DNA from: Metapseudomonas resinovorans DSM 21078
GTDB lineage: Bacteria > Pseudomonadota > Gammaproteobacteria > Pseudomonadales > Pseudomonadaceae
Assembly: GCF_000423545.1 (NCBI RefSeq)
Contig: NZ_AUIE01000002.1
Span: 372,001-436,000, forward strand
Reading direction: 5' to 3'
DNA: 64,000 nucleotides
In this document: positions 8,991 to 19,883 of the stretch, in pieces
Position numbering within the stretch: the stretch's first letter is position 1
Layout: each line of letters starts with the position of its first letter
Notes under the pieces: generated by a model
What the model was told of the DNA's origin: nothing
The model's input: the letters and a program-made list of their open reading frames with translations, nothing else
The model's database searches: none
Translations under genes and position numbers: made by a program

Positions 8991-9281
8991 ATGAAGAAAA
9001 TACTGCTCGTCGCTAGCCTTGCGGCGCTGTCCTTCGCCGCGCAAGCAGCTCAGGATCCGGAAGCGGTTTTCAACCGGGCCTGCGCCGCCTGTCATAGTGG
9101 TCAGCTGCCGATGGCGCCGAAGAAAGGCGACAAGGCTGCCTGGGAACCGCGCATGGCCAAGGGCATGGACACTCTGGTGCAGAGCGTCACCAATGGTTTG
9201 AACGCCATGCCGCCGAAAGGCCTGTGCATGGATTGCAGTGCCGAGGACTACAAGGCCGTCATCCAGTGGATGAGCCAATAA
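8991..9281 (+). CDS. Periplasmic cytochrome c5-family protein
   Basis: A 96-residue monoheme electron carrier. The signal peptide [20 protein letters not shown] is followed by one heme site, CAACH (about residues 32-36). The methionine ligand is likely in [12 protein letters not shown], and the CMDCS cysteine pair is typical of cytochrome c5. The start at 8991 has GAGG six bases upstream; the longer frame to 8904 would bury the signal peptide. It precedes the diheme cytochrome c4 gene by 51 bp and is probably co-transcribed with it, so both likely serve periplasmic electron transfer to terminal oxidases. Confidence 0.9.
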   Translation: MKKILLVASLAALSFAAQAAQDPEAVFNRACAACHSGQLPMAPKKGDKAAWEPRMAKGMDTLVQSVTNGLNAMPPKGLCMDCSAEDYKAVIQWMSQ

Positions 9282-9332
9282 AGTAGCCCGGCGCATAACA
9301 CCTTTACCCTTTAGCCGTAGTTGGATTAGCTG

Positions 9333-9938
9333 ATGAACAAAGTAATCGTGAGTCTGCTGTTGACCCTTGGCATCACCGGCATGGCCCACGCCGCTGGTGA
9401 CGCCAAGGCTGGCCAGGCCAAAGCCGCTGTCTGCGGTGCCTGCCATGGCCCGGATGGCAACAGTGCCGCCCCGAACTTCCCGAAACTGGCTGGCCAGGGC
9501 GAGCGCTACCTGATCAAGCAGATGAAGGACATCAAGGCCGGTAACCGCACCGTGCTGGAAATGACCGGTCTGCTGAACAACCTCAGCGATCAGGATCTGG
9601 CTGACATCGCCGCCTACTTCGCCAGCCAGAAAGGCAGCGTTGGCGCCGCCGATCCGAAAGTGGTCGCTCGTGGCGAAGCGCTGTTCCGCGGCGGCAAGCT
9701 CGAACAGGGCATGCCCGCCTGCACCGGCTGCCACGCTCCTGACGGCTCCGGCAACGCGGCCGCCGGCTTCCCGCATCTGGGTGGCCAGCATGCCCAGTAC
9801 GTGGCCAAGCAGCTGACCGATTTCCGCGAAGGCAACCGCACCAACGATGGCGACAGCATGATCATGCGCGGCATCGCGGCCAAGCTCAGCAACAAGGACA
9901 TCGAGGCGGTGTCCAGCTACATCCAGGGCCTACACTAA
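9333..9938 (+). CDS. cc4: Diheme cytochrome c4
   Basis: A 201-residue periplasmic protein made of two similar cytochrome c domains. A signal peptide (MNKVIVSLLLTLGITGMAHA) leads into heme site 1, CGACH (about residue 34), and heme site 2, CTGCH (about residue 131). Each domain has PNFPKLAGQGERYL- or GFPHLGGQHAQYV-type sequence and ends in an S-YIQGLH-like helix, as in cytochrome c4. In P. aeruginosa this protein donates electrons to cbb3 and other oxidases. The gene ends 24 bp before a strong terminator. Confidence 0.95.
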   Translation: MNKVIVSLLLTLGITGMAHAAGDAKAGQAKAAVCGACHGPDGNSAAPNFPKLAGQGERYLIKQMKDIKAGNRTVLEMTGLLNNLSDQDLADIAAYFASQKGSVGAADPKVVARGEALFRGGKLEQGMPACTGCHAPDGSGNAAAGFPHLGGQHAQYVAKQLTDFREGNRTNDGDSMIMRGIAAKLSNKDIEAVSSYIQGLH

Positions 9939-9962
9939 AGGTCGATGTCTGGAACCGGAAAG

Positions 9963-9986
9963 AGGGTGGCTTAGGCCACCCTTTTT
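9963..9986 (+). terminator. Rho-independent terminator after cytochrome c4
   Basis: AGGGTGGC (9963-9970) and GCCACCCT (9975-9982) form an 8-bp stem with a 4-nt loop, followed by TTTTT. Confidence 0.85.
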
Positions 9987-10080
9987 CGTTCCCAGGACCG
10001 TTACAATGGCCGGAACCCGCCGCATTGCCGCAGGTCGAATCATCGCCCCTGCGGTCCCATTACCCCTCAAGGAGTGAAGC

Positions 10081-10713
10081 ATGCGTAACCTGATCCTTTC
10101 CGCCGTTCTTGCCGGTGCCAGCCTGCTGGGCATGAGCGCCGTCCAGGCTGACGACATCGAGGCCGGCAAGCAGTATGTCGAGCTGAGCAGCCCGGTTCCG
10201 GTATCCGTTCCGGGCAAGATCGAAGTGGTGGAGCTGTTCTGGTACGGCTGCCCGCACTGCTACCAGTTCGAACCGACGCTCAACCCCTGGGCCGAGAAGC
10301 TGCCGGAAGACGTCAACTTCGTTCGTATTCCTGCCATGTTCGGCGGCCTTTGGAACGTCCACGGCCAGCTGTTCATCGCCCTCGAAAGCATGAAGGTCGA
10401 ACATCAGGTGCACAAAGCCGTGTTCGAAGCCATCCACAAGGAGGGCAAGAAATTGGCCACCCCGGATGAAATGGCCGAGTTCCTCGCCGCTCAAGGTGTG
10501 GACAAGGACGCCTTCCTCAAGGCTTACAACTCCTTTGGCGTGAAGAGCCAGATGGAAAAGGCCAAGAAGCTGGCCATGGCCTACCAGATCACTGGCGTGC
10601 CGACCCTGGTGGTCAACGGCAAGTACCGTTTCGACATCAGCTCCTCGGGTGGTCCGGAGCAGACCCTCAAGGTCGCCGAACACCTGATCGAGAAGGAGCG
10701 CGCCGCGAAGTAA
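10081..10713 (+). CDS. dsbA: Thiol:disulfide interchange protein DsbA
   Basis: A 210-residue periplasmic oxidase that introduces disulfide bonds into exported proteins. The signal peptide ends near SAVQA (residue 22). The thioredoxin-fold active site is WYGCPHCYQFEP (about residues 53-64). The cis-proline loop is TGVPTLVVNGKY (about 176-187). The start has a strong AAGGAG RBS. It is expected to be re-oxidised by membrane DsbB, which is not in this window. The next gene starts 16 bp downstream and may be in the same transcript. Confidence 0.96.
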   Translation: MRNLILSAVLAGASLLGMSAVQADDIEAGKQYVELSSPVPVSVPGKIEVVELFWYGCPHCYQFEPTLNPWAEKLPEDVNFVRIPAMFGGLWNVHGQLFIALESMKVEHQVHKAVFEAIHKEGKKLATPDEMAEFLAAQGVDKDAFLKAYNSFGVKSQMEKAKKLAMAYQITGVPTLVVNGKYRFDISSSGGPEQTLKVAEHLIEKERAAK

Positions 10714-10729
10714 GCGGCGCATTCGCCCG

Positions 10730-11608
10730 ATGCTCAGACGCTGGGTGGGTGAACGGGCGGCGAGCTCGTGCGATGCACGGGTGAACCCCCATAGTGACAA
10801 AGGCAAGCTGCCTGCTGATGGCCGCTTGCGTTTGCTCAGTTTCAACATCCAGGTCGGTATCAGCACCGAGCGATACCATCACTACCTGACCCGTGGCTGG
10901 CAGCACCTGCTGCCGCACAACGGGCGCGCGGGGAACCTCCAGCGCATCGGCGCCCTGCTCGGCGACTACGACCTGGTCGCCCTGCAGGAGGCTGACGGAG
11001 GCAGCATCCGCTCCGGTTACATCAACCAGGTCGAGCACCTCGCCCAGCTTGGCGACTTCCCCTACTGGTACCAGCAGCTCAACCGCAATCTCGGGCGCAT
11101 CGCCCAGCACAGCAATGGCCTGCTCAGTCGCCTGCAACCCAACCTGCTGGAAGACCACCCGCTGCCGGGGCCGCCCGGCCGTGGCGCGATCCTGATGCGC
11201 TTCGGCAAGGGGCGCGATGCGCTCGCCGTGGTGATGATGCACCTGTCCCTCGGCGCCCGAACCCGCACCCGCCAACTGGCCTACATCCGCGAGCTGGTGA
11301 GCGGATACCGCCACCTGGTGCTGATGGGCGACATGAACACCCACGCCAACGACCTGCTGGAGTTCTCGCCCCTACGCGACCTCGGCCTCCTGGCCCCGCA
11401 GGTCGAAGCGACCTTCCCCAGCTGGCGCCCGCAACGCTGCCTCGACCACATCCTGCTCAGCCCCAGCCTGACCCTGGAGCGAGTGGCAGTACTCAGCCAG
11501 CCGATCTCCGACCACCTGCCGGTGGCGGTGGACATACGCCTGCCCGACGAACTGCGGGCCGATCTGCCTCTTACCCTCAGCGAACCCAAGCGCGGAATCC
11601 CTGCATGA
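10730..11608 (+). CDS. Endonuclease/exonuclease/phosphatase (EEP) family protein
   Basis: A 292-residue protein of the DNase I-like EEP superfamily. Motifs in order are LLSFNIQVG (about residue 34), VALQEADG (catalytic Glu, about 84), [13 protein letters not shown] (about 200) and [11 protein letters not shown] (catalytic Asp-His, about 264). The metal-dependent phosphodiesterase fold is clear but the substrate (nucleic acid, lipid or phosphosugar) is not. No signal peptide is obvious, so it is probably cytoplasmic. Its stop overlaps the start of the diguanylate cyclase gene by 4 bp (ATGA), so the two are translationally coupled, an arrangement kept in P. aeruginosa. Confidence 0.85.
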   Translation: MLRRWVGERAASSCDARVNPHSDKGKLPADGRLRLLSFNIQVGISTERYHHYLTRGWQHLLPHNGRAGNLQRIGALLGDYDLVALQEADGGSIRSGYINQVEHLAQLGDFPYWYQQLNRNLGRIAQHSNGLLSRLQPNLLEDHPLPGPPGRGAILMRFGKGRDALAVVMMHLSLGARTRTRQLAYIRELVSGYRHLVLMGDMNTHANDLLEFSPLRDLGLLAPQVEATFPSWRPQRCLDHILLSPSLTLERVAVLSQPISDHLPVAVDIRLPDELRADLPLTLSEPKRGIPA

Positions 11609-13497
11609 GCGACGACGCCCAGCGTTGGAAAGCCAAATACCTGGAAAACCTCGAGCAGCAGGAGAAGATCGAGAAGCGCTGGGACGCCCGCCTCGACTTG
11701 CTGCGTCGCGGCCTGGTGCGCAGTTCCCTGGCGGCCGAGGGTTCCGACAAGGCGGTCGACCTGTGCATGCAAGAGCTGCGCGAAATTATCCGTAGCGATC
11801 AGATGGACGCCGGCCTCTCGGCCCTGATCCCGCGACTGGAAAAGGCCGTGCTGGACTCCGAGCAGCGCCGTCAGCAGCGAATCGAACAGAACGTCAGCGC
11901 CCTCACTGGCATTGCCGACCGCATGCTTGCACTCGACTTGCCGCGGGAGGTGCGCAAGAGCCTCAAGCAGTTCGCGAAAAGGATCGACGAACGCGCGCGC
12001 CATTCGCGCGAAATGCCGGCACTGCTGGCTGAGCTGGGCGTACTCCAGGGCCAGGCCCTGCAGGCGTTGTCCAGCGACCACGCGACAGTCGTCAAGCCGG
12101 GGCTGCTGCAGCGCCTGTTCGGCAGCGGTCGGGACGAGATGCCGGCCGAAGCCACCCCGGTACCCGCCACGCCGTCCGTGGTACCCCGCGAAGCCGAACT
12201 TACAGCCGCGCGCGATGACACCCCGCCGGCTCCCCCGCCGCAGTCGCCTGCTCCTGTCGAAGCCTTACCGCCGCGGGTGGCCCCGGCTGCTCCTGTACGG
12301 AGCAGCGCACTGGACAGCCTGCCATTGGCCGCCGCCATCCTCACCGGTGAAGGCGACCCCGAATATGCCTTGCCCGCCCCGCCGGAGCCGGGATACAGCG
12401 CCATTGCCCCTCATGTAGCCGACAGCCTGCGCTCACTGCTCGACGAGCTGGACCTGCCCGAGCATCACCAGCCCCAGGCCGTGGCGCTGCGCCAGCGTCT
12501 GGAAGGCGGTCTCAACTGGTACGAGCTGGTACCGGTGCTGGACGACCTCGGCGTGCTGGTGCTGGCCGTAACCGACAGCGGTCATCGTGAGTTCGCCGGC
12601 TACCTCAAGCAGCTCAATCAGCGCCTGGTGCTGTTCCTCGAACACCTCAGCGCGGCCCAGGAAGGCTATGCCGAGTCGTTGGGCAATGCCCGCGCCCTGG
12701 ACGACCAGCTGCGCGAGCAGGTCAGCGGCCTGCAGGCCAGCGTGCAAGACGCCACCGACCTTGACCACCTGAAACAGAGCCTGGAGCAGCGCCTGGACGG
12801 TCTGCTCGACACCATGAACCGCTACCAGCAACAGCGCACGACCCGCGAGCACGAAGTGGGTGAACGTCTGCAGGCGCTGATGACGCGGGTGGCGACCATG
12901 GAAGCAGAGGCCAAGACCTTCCACGACAACCTCGAAGTACAACGCCAGAAGGCCCTGCAAGACCCCCTCACCGGCCTGCCCAACCGTGCAGCCTGGAACG
13001 AGCGTCTGGAAATCGAACTGGCCCGGCAGCAGCGCTATGGCGGTGACCTGTTGCTGGCGGTAATCGACATCGATCACTTCAAACGGATCAATGACGGCTT
13101 CGGCCATCTGGCTGGCGACAAGGTATTGAAGATCATTGCCGGCGAACTCAGCCGGCGCCTGCGCAAGACCGACTTCATCGCCCGCTTCGGCGGTGAAGAG
13201 TTCGTCCTGCTGTTGCCCTCGACGCCCATGGAAGGTGGCCAGCAATTGCTCGACAACCTGCGCCTGGCCATCGAGGTCTGTCCTTTTCACTTCAAGGGCG
13301 AGCGGGTGTCCATCACCCTTTCCGCCGGTCTCACTGCACTGTTCGCGGGTGAGCCCAGCGACGCCGCATTCCAGCGCGCCGACCAGGCGCTCTACCGCGC
13401 CAAGCGTCAGGGTCGCAACCGCATCGAACTGGCGCTCGTACAGCCGTCAGCCGGGCGCAACGAACCCGATCCGCAAGGGCTGCCGGAACCAGGCTGA
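11605..13497 (+). CDS. dgcH: GGDEF diguanylate cyclase (DgcH-like)
   Basis: A 630-residue predicted c-di-GMP synthase. The N-terminal 440 residues have no recognisable sensor domain. They comprise charged helical stretches, a Pro/Ala-rich linker (about 180-235) and a coiled coil (about 355-450) that leads into the GGDEF domain. The domain begins [12 protein letters not shown] and has the active-site signature GGEEF at about residue 529. An RKTD inhibitory site lies five residues upstream, so product inhibition is expected. No transmembrane segment or EAL domain is present. Position matches P. aeruginosa dgcH (PA5487); the symbol rests on synteny and architecture. Confidence 0.88.
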   Translation: MSDDAQRWKAKYLENLEQQEKIEKRWDARLDLLRRGLVRSSLAAEGSDKAVDLCMQELREIIRSDQMDAGLSALIPRLEKAVLDSEQRRQQRIEQNVSALTGIADRMLALDLPREVRKSLKQFAKRIDERARHSREMPALLAELGVLQGQALQALSSDHATVVKPGLLQRLFGSGRDEMPAEATPVPATPSVVPREAELTAARDDTPPAPPPQSPAPVEALPPRVAPAAPVRSSALDSLPLAAAILTGEGDPEYALPAPPEPGYSAIAPHVADSLRSLLDELDLPEHHQPQAVALRQRLEGGLNWYELVPVLDDLGVLVLAVTDSGHREFAGYLKQLNQRLVLFLEHLSAAQEGYAESLGNARALDDQLREQVSGLQASVQDATDLDHLKQSLEQRLDGLLDTMNRYQQQRTTREHEVGERLQALMTRVATMEAEAKTFHDNLEVQRQKALQDPLTGLPNRAAWNERLEIELARQQRYGGDLLLAVIDIDHFKRINDGFGHLAGDKVLKIIAGELSRRLRKTDFIARFGGEEFVLLLPSTPMEGGQQLLDNLRLAIEVCPFHFKGERVSITLSAGLTALFAGEPSDAAFQRADQALYRAKRQGRNRIELALVQPSAGRNEPDPQGLPEPG

Positions 13498-13511
13498 ACG
13501 GGTTCGGGTAC

Positions 13512-14930
13512 TCAGGCAGCGCTCGAGAGATAGGGCTTCCAGTTATCCGGAATATGCTCCAGACGTGGGTAGTCCAGCCCGGCGAACTGCGGCTCGCTGA
13601 GCATGAAGGGCGTGTGCCGATGCTCTACCGGCAAGCCACGCAACTCCGGAAGCCAGAGGCTGACGTAGGTGGCATCCGGGTCATGCTGGCGGGCCTGGCG
13701 CAGGGCGTTGAAGGCCCGTGCGCGACGCGGATCGCTGGCCACTCCGGCGAGGTAGGCCCAGTTTCCCCAGTTGCTCGCCGGGTCGTAGTCCAGCAGGTGT
13801 TCTTCGAACCAGGCCGCGCCGTAGCGCCAGTCCTGCTGCAAATCGTTGACCAGGTAAGCGGCCACCACTTGACGACCACGGCTCGACATCCAGCCGGTCA
13901 TCACCAGCTCACGCAAGTTGGCGTCCACCAGTGGCATGCCCGTACGTCCGTTGCACCAGTGCAGATAGCGCTCATCGAGATTGGCCGGCGCCCGTGCGGT
14001 GGCCTTCAGGCCGTCTGCGCGGAACAGGGCGCTACCGTAACGCAACAGTGTCCAGCGGAAGAACTCGCGCCAGAGCAGTTCCATCCACAGCTGCTGGGTC
14101 GACTCGTTGCGGCCGCGTTGCGCCTCCAGCCGATGCAGCTCGGCAGCCACCCGGCGCGGTGACAGGGAGCCGTTGGCCAGCCAGGGGGACAGCTTGGAGG
14201 AATACTCGCTGCCGATCATGCCGTTGCGGGAGTCCTGGTTCCGTTGCACGCTCTGGGTTTCCCAGAGGTAGTCGCGCAGTCTTGCCAGGGCCGCGGGTTC
14301 GCCGCCGGAAAACGGGAAGGCGGTAGTCGGTACTCCCTGGGGCTCGCCCAGGCCCAGCCGCGACAAGGTCGGCAAGGGCGCCATCAGGCTTGCAGCGCCG
14401 CTGGGCAGTGGCGGCAGGTGAGTCGGCGCCGGGCGCGGCTGGAAGACGTGCAGGCGCTCCTCCATCAGGTCGCGGAAATGGTTGAAGACCGACGGCAGTT
14501 CGTTCAGCGGCCGGGGTAGCTCCTCTTCGCGCAGCAGGTTGTTTCCCGGCAGCTCGATGAGCGGTACGCCCAGAGCATGGCGCACTCGGCGCATTTCATT
14601 GCGCTCGTAGGGCGCGATTTCATCCAGGGTCAGCACTTCGTCCAGACCCAGGTGATCCACCAGCGTGGGAATCACAAGATCGGCGCGGCCGTTCACCACC
14701 AGCAACCGCGAACCGTGCTGGCGCAGGCCCGAATCCAGGGCCGCCAGGCTTTCCAGCAGAAAGCGCGCGCGGTGCACGCCGAGCCGTCGTGGGCCGAAGG
14801 GTGAGGGGCGAAGCAAGGCAGGGTCCAGGACGTACACGGGCAACAGGCGGTCAGCCTGGAGCGCCGCTTGTAGCGCCGGGTGGTCGTCGAGTCTGAGATC
14901 CTGCTTCAACCAGAGTAGCGCGCGGCGCAT
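13512..14930 (-). CDS. DASH-family cryptochrome / deoxyribodipyrimidine photolyase
   Basis: A 472-residue flavoprotein of the photolyase-cryptochrome family. The N-terminal antenna-binding domain begins MRRALLWLKQDLRLDDHPAL. The FAD-binding half contains LWRELFFRWTLLRYG-like sequence, then NGRTGMPLVDANLRELVMTG and MSSRGRQVVAAYL. The segment DYDPASNWGNWAYLAGV..DPR is the DASH-type signature. DASH enzymes repair cyclobutane dimers mainly in single-stranded DNA and use MTHF plus FAD. It is convergent with the diguanylate cyclase (14 bp apart) and divergent from the MarC-like gene. Repair versus signalling cannot be decided from sequence. Confidence 0.88.
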   Translation of the reverse strand: MRRALLWLKQDLRLDDHPALQAALQADRLLPVYVLDPALLRPSPFGPRRLGVHRARFLLESLAALDSGLRQHGSRLLVVNGRADLVIPTLVDHLGLDEVLTLDEIAPYERNEMRRVRHALGVPLIELPGNNLLREEELPRPLNELPSVFNHFRDLMEERLHVFQPRPAPTHLPPLPSGAASLMAPLPTLSRLGLGEPQGVPTTAFPFSGGEPAALARLRDYLWETQSVQRNQDSRNGMIGSEYSSKLSPWLANGSLSPRRVAAELHRLEAQRGRNESTQQLWMELLWREFFRWTLLRYGSALFRADGLKATARAPANLDERYLHWCNGRTGMPLVDANLRELVMTGWMSSRGRQVVAAYLVNDLQQDWRYGAAWFEEHLLDYDPASNWGNWAYLAGVASDPRRARAFNALRQARQHDPDATYVSLWLPELRGLPVEHRHTPFMLSEPQFAGLDYPRLEHIPDNWKPYLSSAA

Positions 14931-15049
14931 GGCAGTCTTCCTCGGCTGGAGTGCCCCTTACTTACAACATTACCTGCAGCCGGAAAAGCCATGGCGCCGT
15001 TCATCCCGGCCGGTTGGCCCCATGTCCGATTACATGCTGGCCTCGCGCT

Positions 15050-15055
15050 ATAATC
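15050..15055 (+). promoter_or_regulatory. Probable -10 element for the MarC-ampDh2 pair
   Basis: A perfect TATAAT in cgcTATAATccgcg lies 134 bp upstream of the MarC-like start. No good -35 was found at 16-18 bp spacing. The rest of the 258-bp interval is GC-rich and contains nothing else I recognise. Confidence 0.45.
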
Positions 15056-15188
15056 CGCGCCCCCATTTTCCCTTCGGCGTGCCTGGGGAAGATTTCGCAA
15101 CAGGTTCGCCGCGCGGTGCGCGCGCCTGCGCGCAGACGCCGGCGCCTCCGGCCATTACACTTCTGCCCATTGGTAAAGGGGAGCCCCC

Positions 15189-15782
15189 ATGGACATCCTA
15201 GGCATTGCCGTCCTGATCTTTCTGGTCACCGACCCGTTCGGCAACATCGCCATCTTCATTGCCGCCCTCAAAGGCGTAGCCCCCGAACGACGTCTGCGCA
15301 TAGCACTGCGGGAGTTGTTGTTCGCACTGGCGCTGCTCCTCTTGTTCCTCACCTTCGGCGACAAGATCCTCAGCGGCCTCGGCCTTTCCCGCGAATCCAT
15401 CGCCATCGCGGGCGGCATCATCCTGTTCATCATTGCCCTGCGCCTGATCTTCCCGCGCCCGGAGGGCGTGCTCGGCGATCTCCCTGGCGGCGAGCCCATG
15501 CTGGTGCCCCTGGCCACCCCGGCGGTGGCCGGCCCTTCGGCTCTCGCCGTCCTGATGACCCTGCGCAACACCCACGAGGGGGCGCTCTGGGAACTCTACG
15601 TCGCGGTGCTGCTGGCCTGGGCCTGCACCGCTGTGATACTGCTGCAGGCCGCCTTCCTGCAGCGCTTCCTCGGCGACCGCGGCCTGATGGCCGTCGAGCG
15701 CCTGACCGGCATGCTGCTGATCATGCTCAGCGTCGACATGTTGCTCGATAACCTGCAAAGCGTCCTGCACCTGAACCCATGA
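15189..15782 (+). CDS. MarC/YhgN-family inner-membrane protein
   Basis: A 197-residue membrane protein with six hydrophobic segments. The opening MDILGIAVLIFLVTDPFGNI and LATPAVAGPSAL are family signatures. Despite the name, MarC proteins have no established role in multiple antibiotic resistance and their substrate is unknown. The start has AAGGGGAGCCCCC just upstream. Its stop overlaps the ampDh2 start by 4 bp, implying coupling to a cell-wall amidase. Confidence 0.85.
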   Translation: MDILGIAVLIFLVTDPFGNIAIFIAALKGVAPERRLRIALRELLFALALLLLFLTFGDKILSGLGLSRESIAIAGGIILFIIALRLIFPRPEGVLGDLPGGEPMLVPLATPAVAGPSALAVLMTLRNTHEGALWELYVAVLLAWACTAVILLQAAFLQRFLGDRGLMAVERLTGMLLIMLSVDMLLDNLQSVLHLNP

Positions 15783-16558
15783 AGACCTTCGTTCTAAGTC
15801 TTGTCCTGCTCCTGCTCGGTGGTTGCGCCGGCGGCCTGCGCATCGATGACAGCCACCGCTCTGTAAGCCAGAGCAGTCGCGTGCAGTACGTGGTACTGCA
15901 CTACACCTCCACCAACATGGAGAACTCCCTGCGCCTGCTGACCCGCGACGGTGTCAGCAGCCATTACCTGATCGGCGATCAGCCGGCCAGGATCTATCGC
16001 CTGGTGGATGAGAGCCGCCGCGCCTGGCACGCCGGGGAGAGCGAATGGCAGGGCCGAACCTGGCTGAACGCCAGTACCCTCGGGATTGAACTGGTCAACG
16101 ACGGTTACCGCGATACCCCTGCCGGACGGGTCTACCAACCCTATAGTGAAGAGCAGATCGAGGCCCTCATCCTGCTGCTCAAGGACATCGTCCAGCGCCA
16201 CAACCTGCCACTGGGCAGCATCATCGGGCACAGCGACATCGCGCCCCAGCGCAAGGTCGACCCGGGTCCGCTGTTCCCGTGGAAGCGCCTCGCCGACGCC
16301 GGCCTGGTGCCCTGGCCTGACGCGCGCGCAGTAGCCCGCGAGCAGGCGCGCTTCGCCGTTGCCCTGCCCACCGTCGGCTGGTTCCAGCAGCAACTCGCCC
16401 GCCAGGGCTACACCACCCCGCAGACCGGCGTGCTGGACAAGGAAACCCGCAACGTCATCGCCGCGTTCCAGATGAAGTACCGCCAGCGTCTCTACGACGG
16501 CCAGCCCGACGCCGAAACCGCAGCCCTGCTGCTGGTGCTCAACAGAATGCCGCTGTAG
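15779..16558 (+). CDS. ampDh2: Lipoprotein N-acetylmuramoyl-L-alanine amidase AmpDh2
   Basis: A 259-residue peptidoglycan amidase that cleaves the MurNAc-L-Ala bond. An N-terminal signal with lipobox LLGGC (Cys about residue 16) indicates lipidation and envelope anchoring, unlike cytoplasmic AmpD. Amidase_2 zinc ligands appear as VVLHYTS (His about 41), IIGHSDIAP (about 155) and RKVDPGPLFPW (Asp about 164). The C-terminal third (WFQQQLARQGY..ETRNVIAAFQ) is a peptidoglycan-binding domain. In P. aeruginosa AmpDh2 works with AmpD and AmpDh3 in wall recycling and AmpC control, and lies next to kinB as here. Confidence 0.93.
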   Translation: MKTFVLSLVLLLLGGCAGGLRIDDSHRSVSQSSRVQYVVLHYTSTNMENSLRLLTRDGVSSHYLIGDQPARIYRLVDESRRAWHAGESEWQGRTWLNASTLGIELVNDGYRDTPAGRVYQPYSEEQIEALILLLKDIVQRHNLPLGSIIGHSDIAPQRKVDPGPLFPWKRLADAGLVPWPDARAVAREQARFAVALPTVGWFQQQLARQGYTTPQTGVLDKETRNVIAAFQMKYRQRLYDGQPDAETAALLLVLNRMPL

Positions 16559-16569
16559 GGGCGCCTACA
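16554..16569. other. Hairpin covering both stop codons of convergent ampDh2 and kinB
   Basis: TGTAGG-ggcg-CCTACA forms a 6-bp stem. The ampDh2 TAG (16556-16558) and the kinB TAG (complement at 16565-16567) both fall inside it; the genes are only 6 bp apart. It may act as a weak bidirectional terminator. Confidence 0.45.
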
Positions 16570-18340
16570 CCGGCAACGTCATATAGAACTGTGCGCCCTG
16601 CCCCGGTCGTGAGTAGAGACCGATACGGCCGCCATGCAGTTGCACGATCTCCTTGCACAGGGCCAGACCGAGGCCGGCGCCACCCTTGCGGTGGCCGACC
16701 TGCACGAAGGGCTCGAAGATCCGCGCCTGCTGGCTGTAAGGCACGCCCTCGCCGTCGTCCGCCACGCTCAACAGCACCCGTTCGCCGTGGCGACGGGCCT
16801 GCAGACGAATGTGCCCGCCTTCCGAACTGTGGCGCATGGCATTACCCACCAGGTTGTCCAGCACGCGTTCGATCTGCAGGCGGTCCAGCTTTACCCGTGG
16901 CAGCGGTGGGTGCAGTTCCAGCTCGATCTCGATGCCGCGCTCGTCGGCATGGGCGCTGTAGCGCTGGCGCAGGGTGGCGAGCAGCTCCTCCAGGTCGCAG
17001 GGCTCACGCTCCAGGGCCTGCACACCGCTCTGGTAACGGGAGAAATCCAGCAGGTCGTTGATCAGCCGCACCAGTCGCTGCATCTCTTCGTCTACCGTCC
17101 TCTGCAGGTCGGCCTCGCGACTTTCCGAATCGAAGCGCAGGCGCTCATTGAGCAGCCCGAAGGCCATCTGCATGCCGGTCACCGGCGTGCGCAGTTCGTG
17201 GGAGGCACGCAGCACAAACTCGTTGCGTACCCGTTCGAAGGCGCGCTCTTCGGTGACGTCGCGCAACACCATCACCCCGCCCAGCAGGCGCCCCTCGTCC
17301 AGCAGCACTGGCGTCAGCCGCCAACTGAGCAGACGTTGCTCACCATCGGCTTCGATCACCAGGTCTTCAGGCTCGTCCTCCAGGGGTTCTCCGCGCAAGA
17401 CGCGTTGCGCCAACTCGTCCAGATCCGGTCGGCCGAGGGCCTGCGACAGCGGCTGGCCGAGCGGCGCTTCCGCCCAGGACAGCTGCCGCTGGGCCACCGG
17501 ATTGGCGTGCTGGATGCGCCCCTGGCGATCGACGATCAGCAGGCCGTCGTCAATGCTGTCGAGCACCGCTTTCAAACGCTGCTGTTCAGCCAGCAGTTTC
17601 TCGATATTGGTTTCCTTGAGCTGGCGCAGGGCCTCGGCCATCAGGCCGAAGCGGCGGACCAGCGCCGCCACCTCGTTTACCGGCGAAAGCGGCAGGGTGA
17701 CCCGGAAGTCCCCGCGTCCTATCTGGTCGGCCGCCTTGGCCAGTGCGTCGATGGGCGCACCGAAGCGCCGGGCGATTCCCTGGGCGGTGACGAAACCGAT
17801 CAGCAGCACCGCCACCCCGAGCAGTCCGAGCAGGCTGGCGATCAGCAAGGCGCGGTCGCGCGCCGCACCTTCCGCATCTCCCACGACCGACAGCGAATGG
17901 CGCTGCAGTTCCACCATGCTGGTGCGCAGGATGTCCAGCGCGTGGCTGAAATCATCGTCGTCCAGCAGGCTCCAGCGTAGGCTGGCGGGCTGGCGCATCA
18001 CATCGAGGAACACCTGGTAGGACGCGGCGATCCGCTGGAAGTGCTCGCGGGTCTGCGCATCCGTCGTCGAACTCAGGCCCTCTTCCAGCGCGGCGAGAAA
18101 CTTCTGCTGCGAGGCTTGCAGGGCCGGCGAATCGAGGTCCTTGCCCATCAGATTGACCATCTGGTCGCCCAGGTGCTGGCGCATGCGCAGGCTGATATCG
18201 ATGGTGGAGAAGGCCTGATTGATCAGGCGTTCCTGGGAACCGGCCATTTGCATCACGCTGACCAGCCCCAGCAAGACGCCCACCAGGGCCACGGTGATCA
18301 GCGCGGAGATGCTCAGGAACAGCCTGGTACGCAGTCGCAT
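16565..18340 (-). CDS. kinB: Sensor histidine kinase/phosphatase KinB
   Basis: A 591-residue inner-membrane sensor controlling AlgB, alginate production and virulence (established in P. aeruginosa, where KinB acts mainly as an AlgB phosphatase). The first transmembrane helix spans about residues 8-30. A periplasmic helical sensor follows, then TM2 (about 165-185) and a HAMP domain. A PAS domain (LDSIDDGLLIVDRQGRIQHAN) and the phosphoacceptor box RASHELRTPVTG come next. The ATPase has NLVGNAMRHS, VADDGEGVP and GGAGLGLALCK. The start at 18340 (MRLRTRLFL) fits the family; a longer frame overlaps algB. It lies 13 bp after algB in one operon. Confidence 0.95.
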   Translation of the reverse strand: MRLRTRLFLSISALITVALVGVLLGLVSVMQMAGSQERLINQAFSTIDISLRMRQHLGDQMVNLMGKDLDSPALQASQQKFLAALEEGLSSTTDAQTREHFQRIAASYQVFLDVMRQPASLRWSLLDDDDFSHALDILRTSMVELQRHSLSVVGDAEGAARDRALLIASLLGLLGVAVLLIGFVTAQGIARRFGAPIDALAKAADQIGRGDFRVTLPLSPVNEVAALVRRFGLMAEALRQLKETNIEKLLAEQQRLKAVLDSIDDGLLIVDRQGRIQHANPVAQRQLSWAEAPLGQPLSQALGRPDLDELAQRVLRGEPLEDEPEDLVIEADGEQRLLSWRLTPVLLDEGRLLGGVMVLRDVTEERAFERVRNEFVLRASHELRTPVTGMQMAFGLLNERLRFDSESREADLQRTVDEEMQRLVRLINDLLDFSRYQSGVQALEREPCDLEELLATLRQRYSAHADERGIEIELELHPPLPRVKLDRLQIERVLDNLVGNAMRHSSEGGHIRLQARRHGERVLLSVADDGEGVPYSQQARIFEPFVQVGHRKGGAGLGLALCKEIVQLHGGRIGLYSRPGQGAQFYMTLPV

Positions 18341-18353
18341 GGTGGCGGCCCGT

Positions 18354-19700
<1,347 letters not shown>

Positions 19701-19747
19701 GCTCTCACTCCATTTCCGAGTCATAGAAAGTTAGTCCAAGAAATATC

Positions 19748-19800
19748 GTGCAAGTTGCACGCGCTTTTCCTACAGCTCTTGCAGCATGCAAGTGTAGGAA
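19748..19800. promoter_or_regulatory. Palindromes in the algB upstream region (candidate activator sites)
   Basis: GTGCAA-G-TTGCAC at 19748-19760 is a perfect 6-1-6 palindrome. CTTGCA-gca-TGCAAG at 19778-19792 shares the TTGCA core and lies inside a larger inverted repeat, TTCCTACA (19767-19774) with TGTAGGAA (19793-19800). They sit 48-100 bp upstream of algB. They are also about 85-135 bp upstream of the predicted sigma-54 start, the distance at which NtrC-type activators bind. The binding protein is not known from sequence. Confidence 0.55.
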
Positions 19801-19857
19801 GTCCTGGCTTAAAGGCTAACCATTTGATCTATATGGATATTTGCCAATCGGAAGGAC

Positions 19858-19872
19858 TGGCACAGGCCTTGC
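19858..19872 (+). promoter_or_regulatory. Sigma-54 (RpoN) promoter divergent from algB
   Basis: TGGCAC-N5-TTGC matches the -24/-12 consensus exactly, with GG at 19859-19860 and GC at 19871-19872 and the required 10 bp between them. The predicted start is near 19884 on the plus strand. The nearest coding sequence is 270 bp further on. Confidence 0.7.
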
Positions 19873-19883
19873 CATAGTCCCTG

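Noticed and set aside
8816-8992. 59-codon N-terminal extension of EngB
   Set aside because: It covers the divergent promoter region (TATAAT at 8883) and lacks family similarity.
14931-15188. Short frames in the cryptochrome/MarC interval
   Set aside because: They overlap the promoter-like TATAAT, have no RBS and no similarity.
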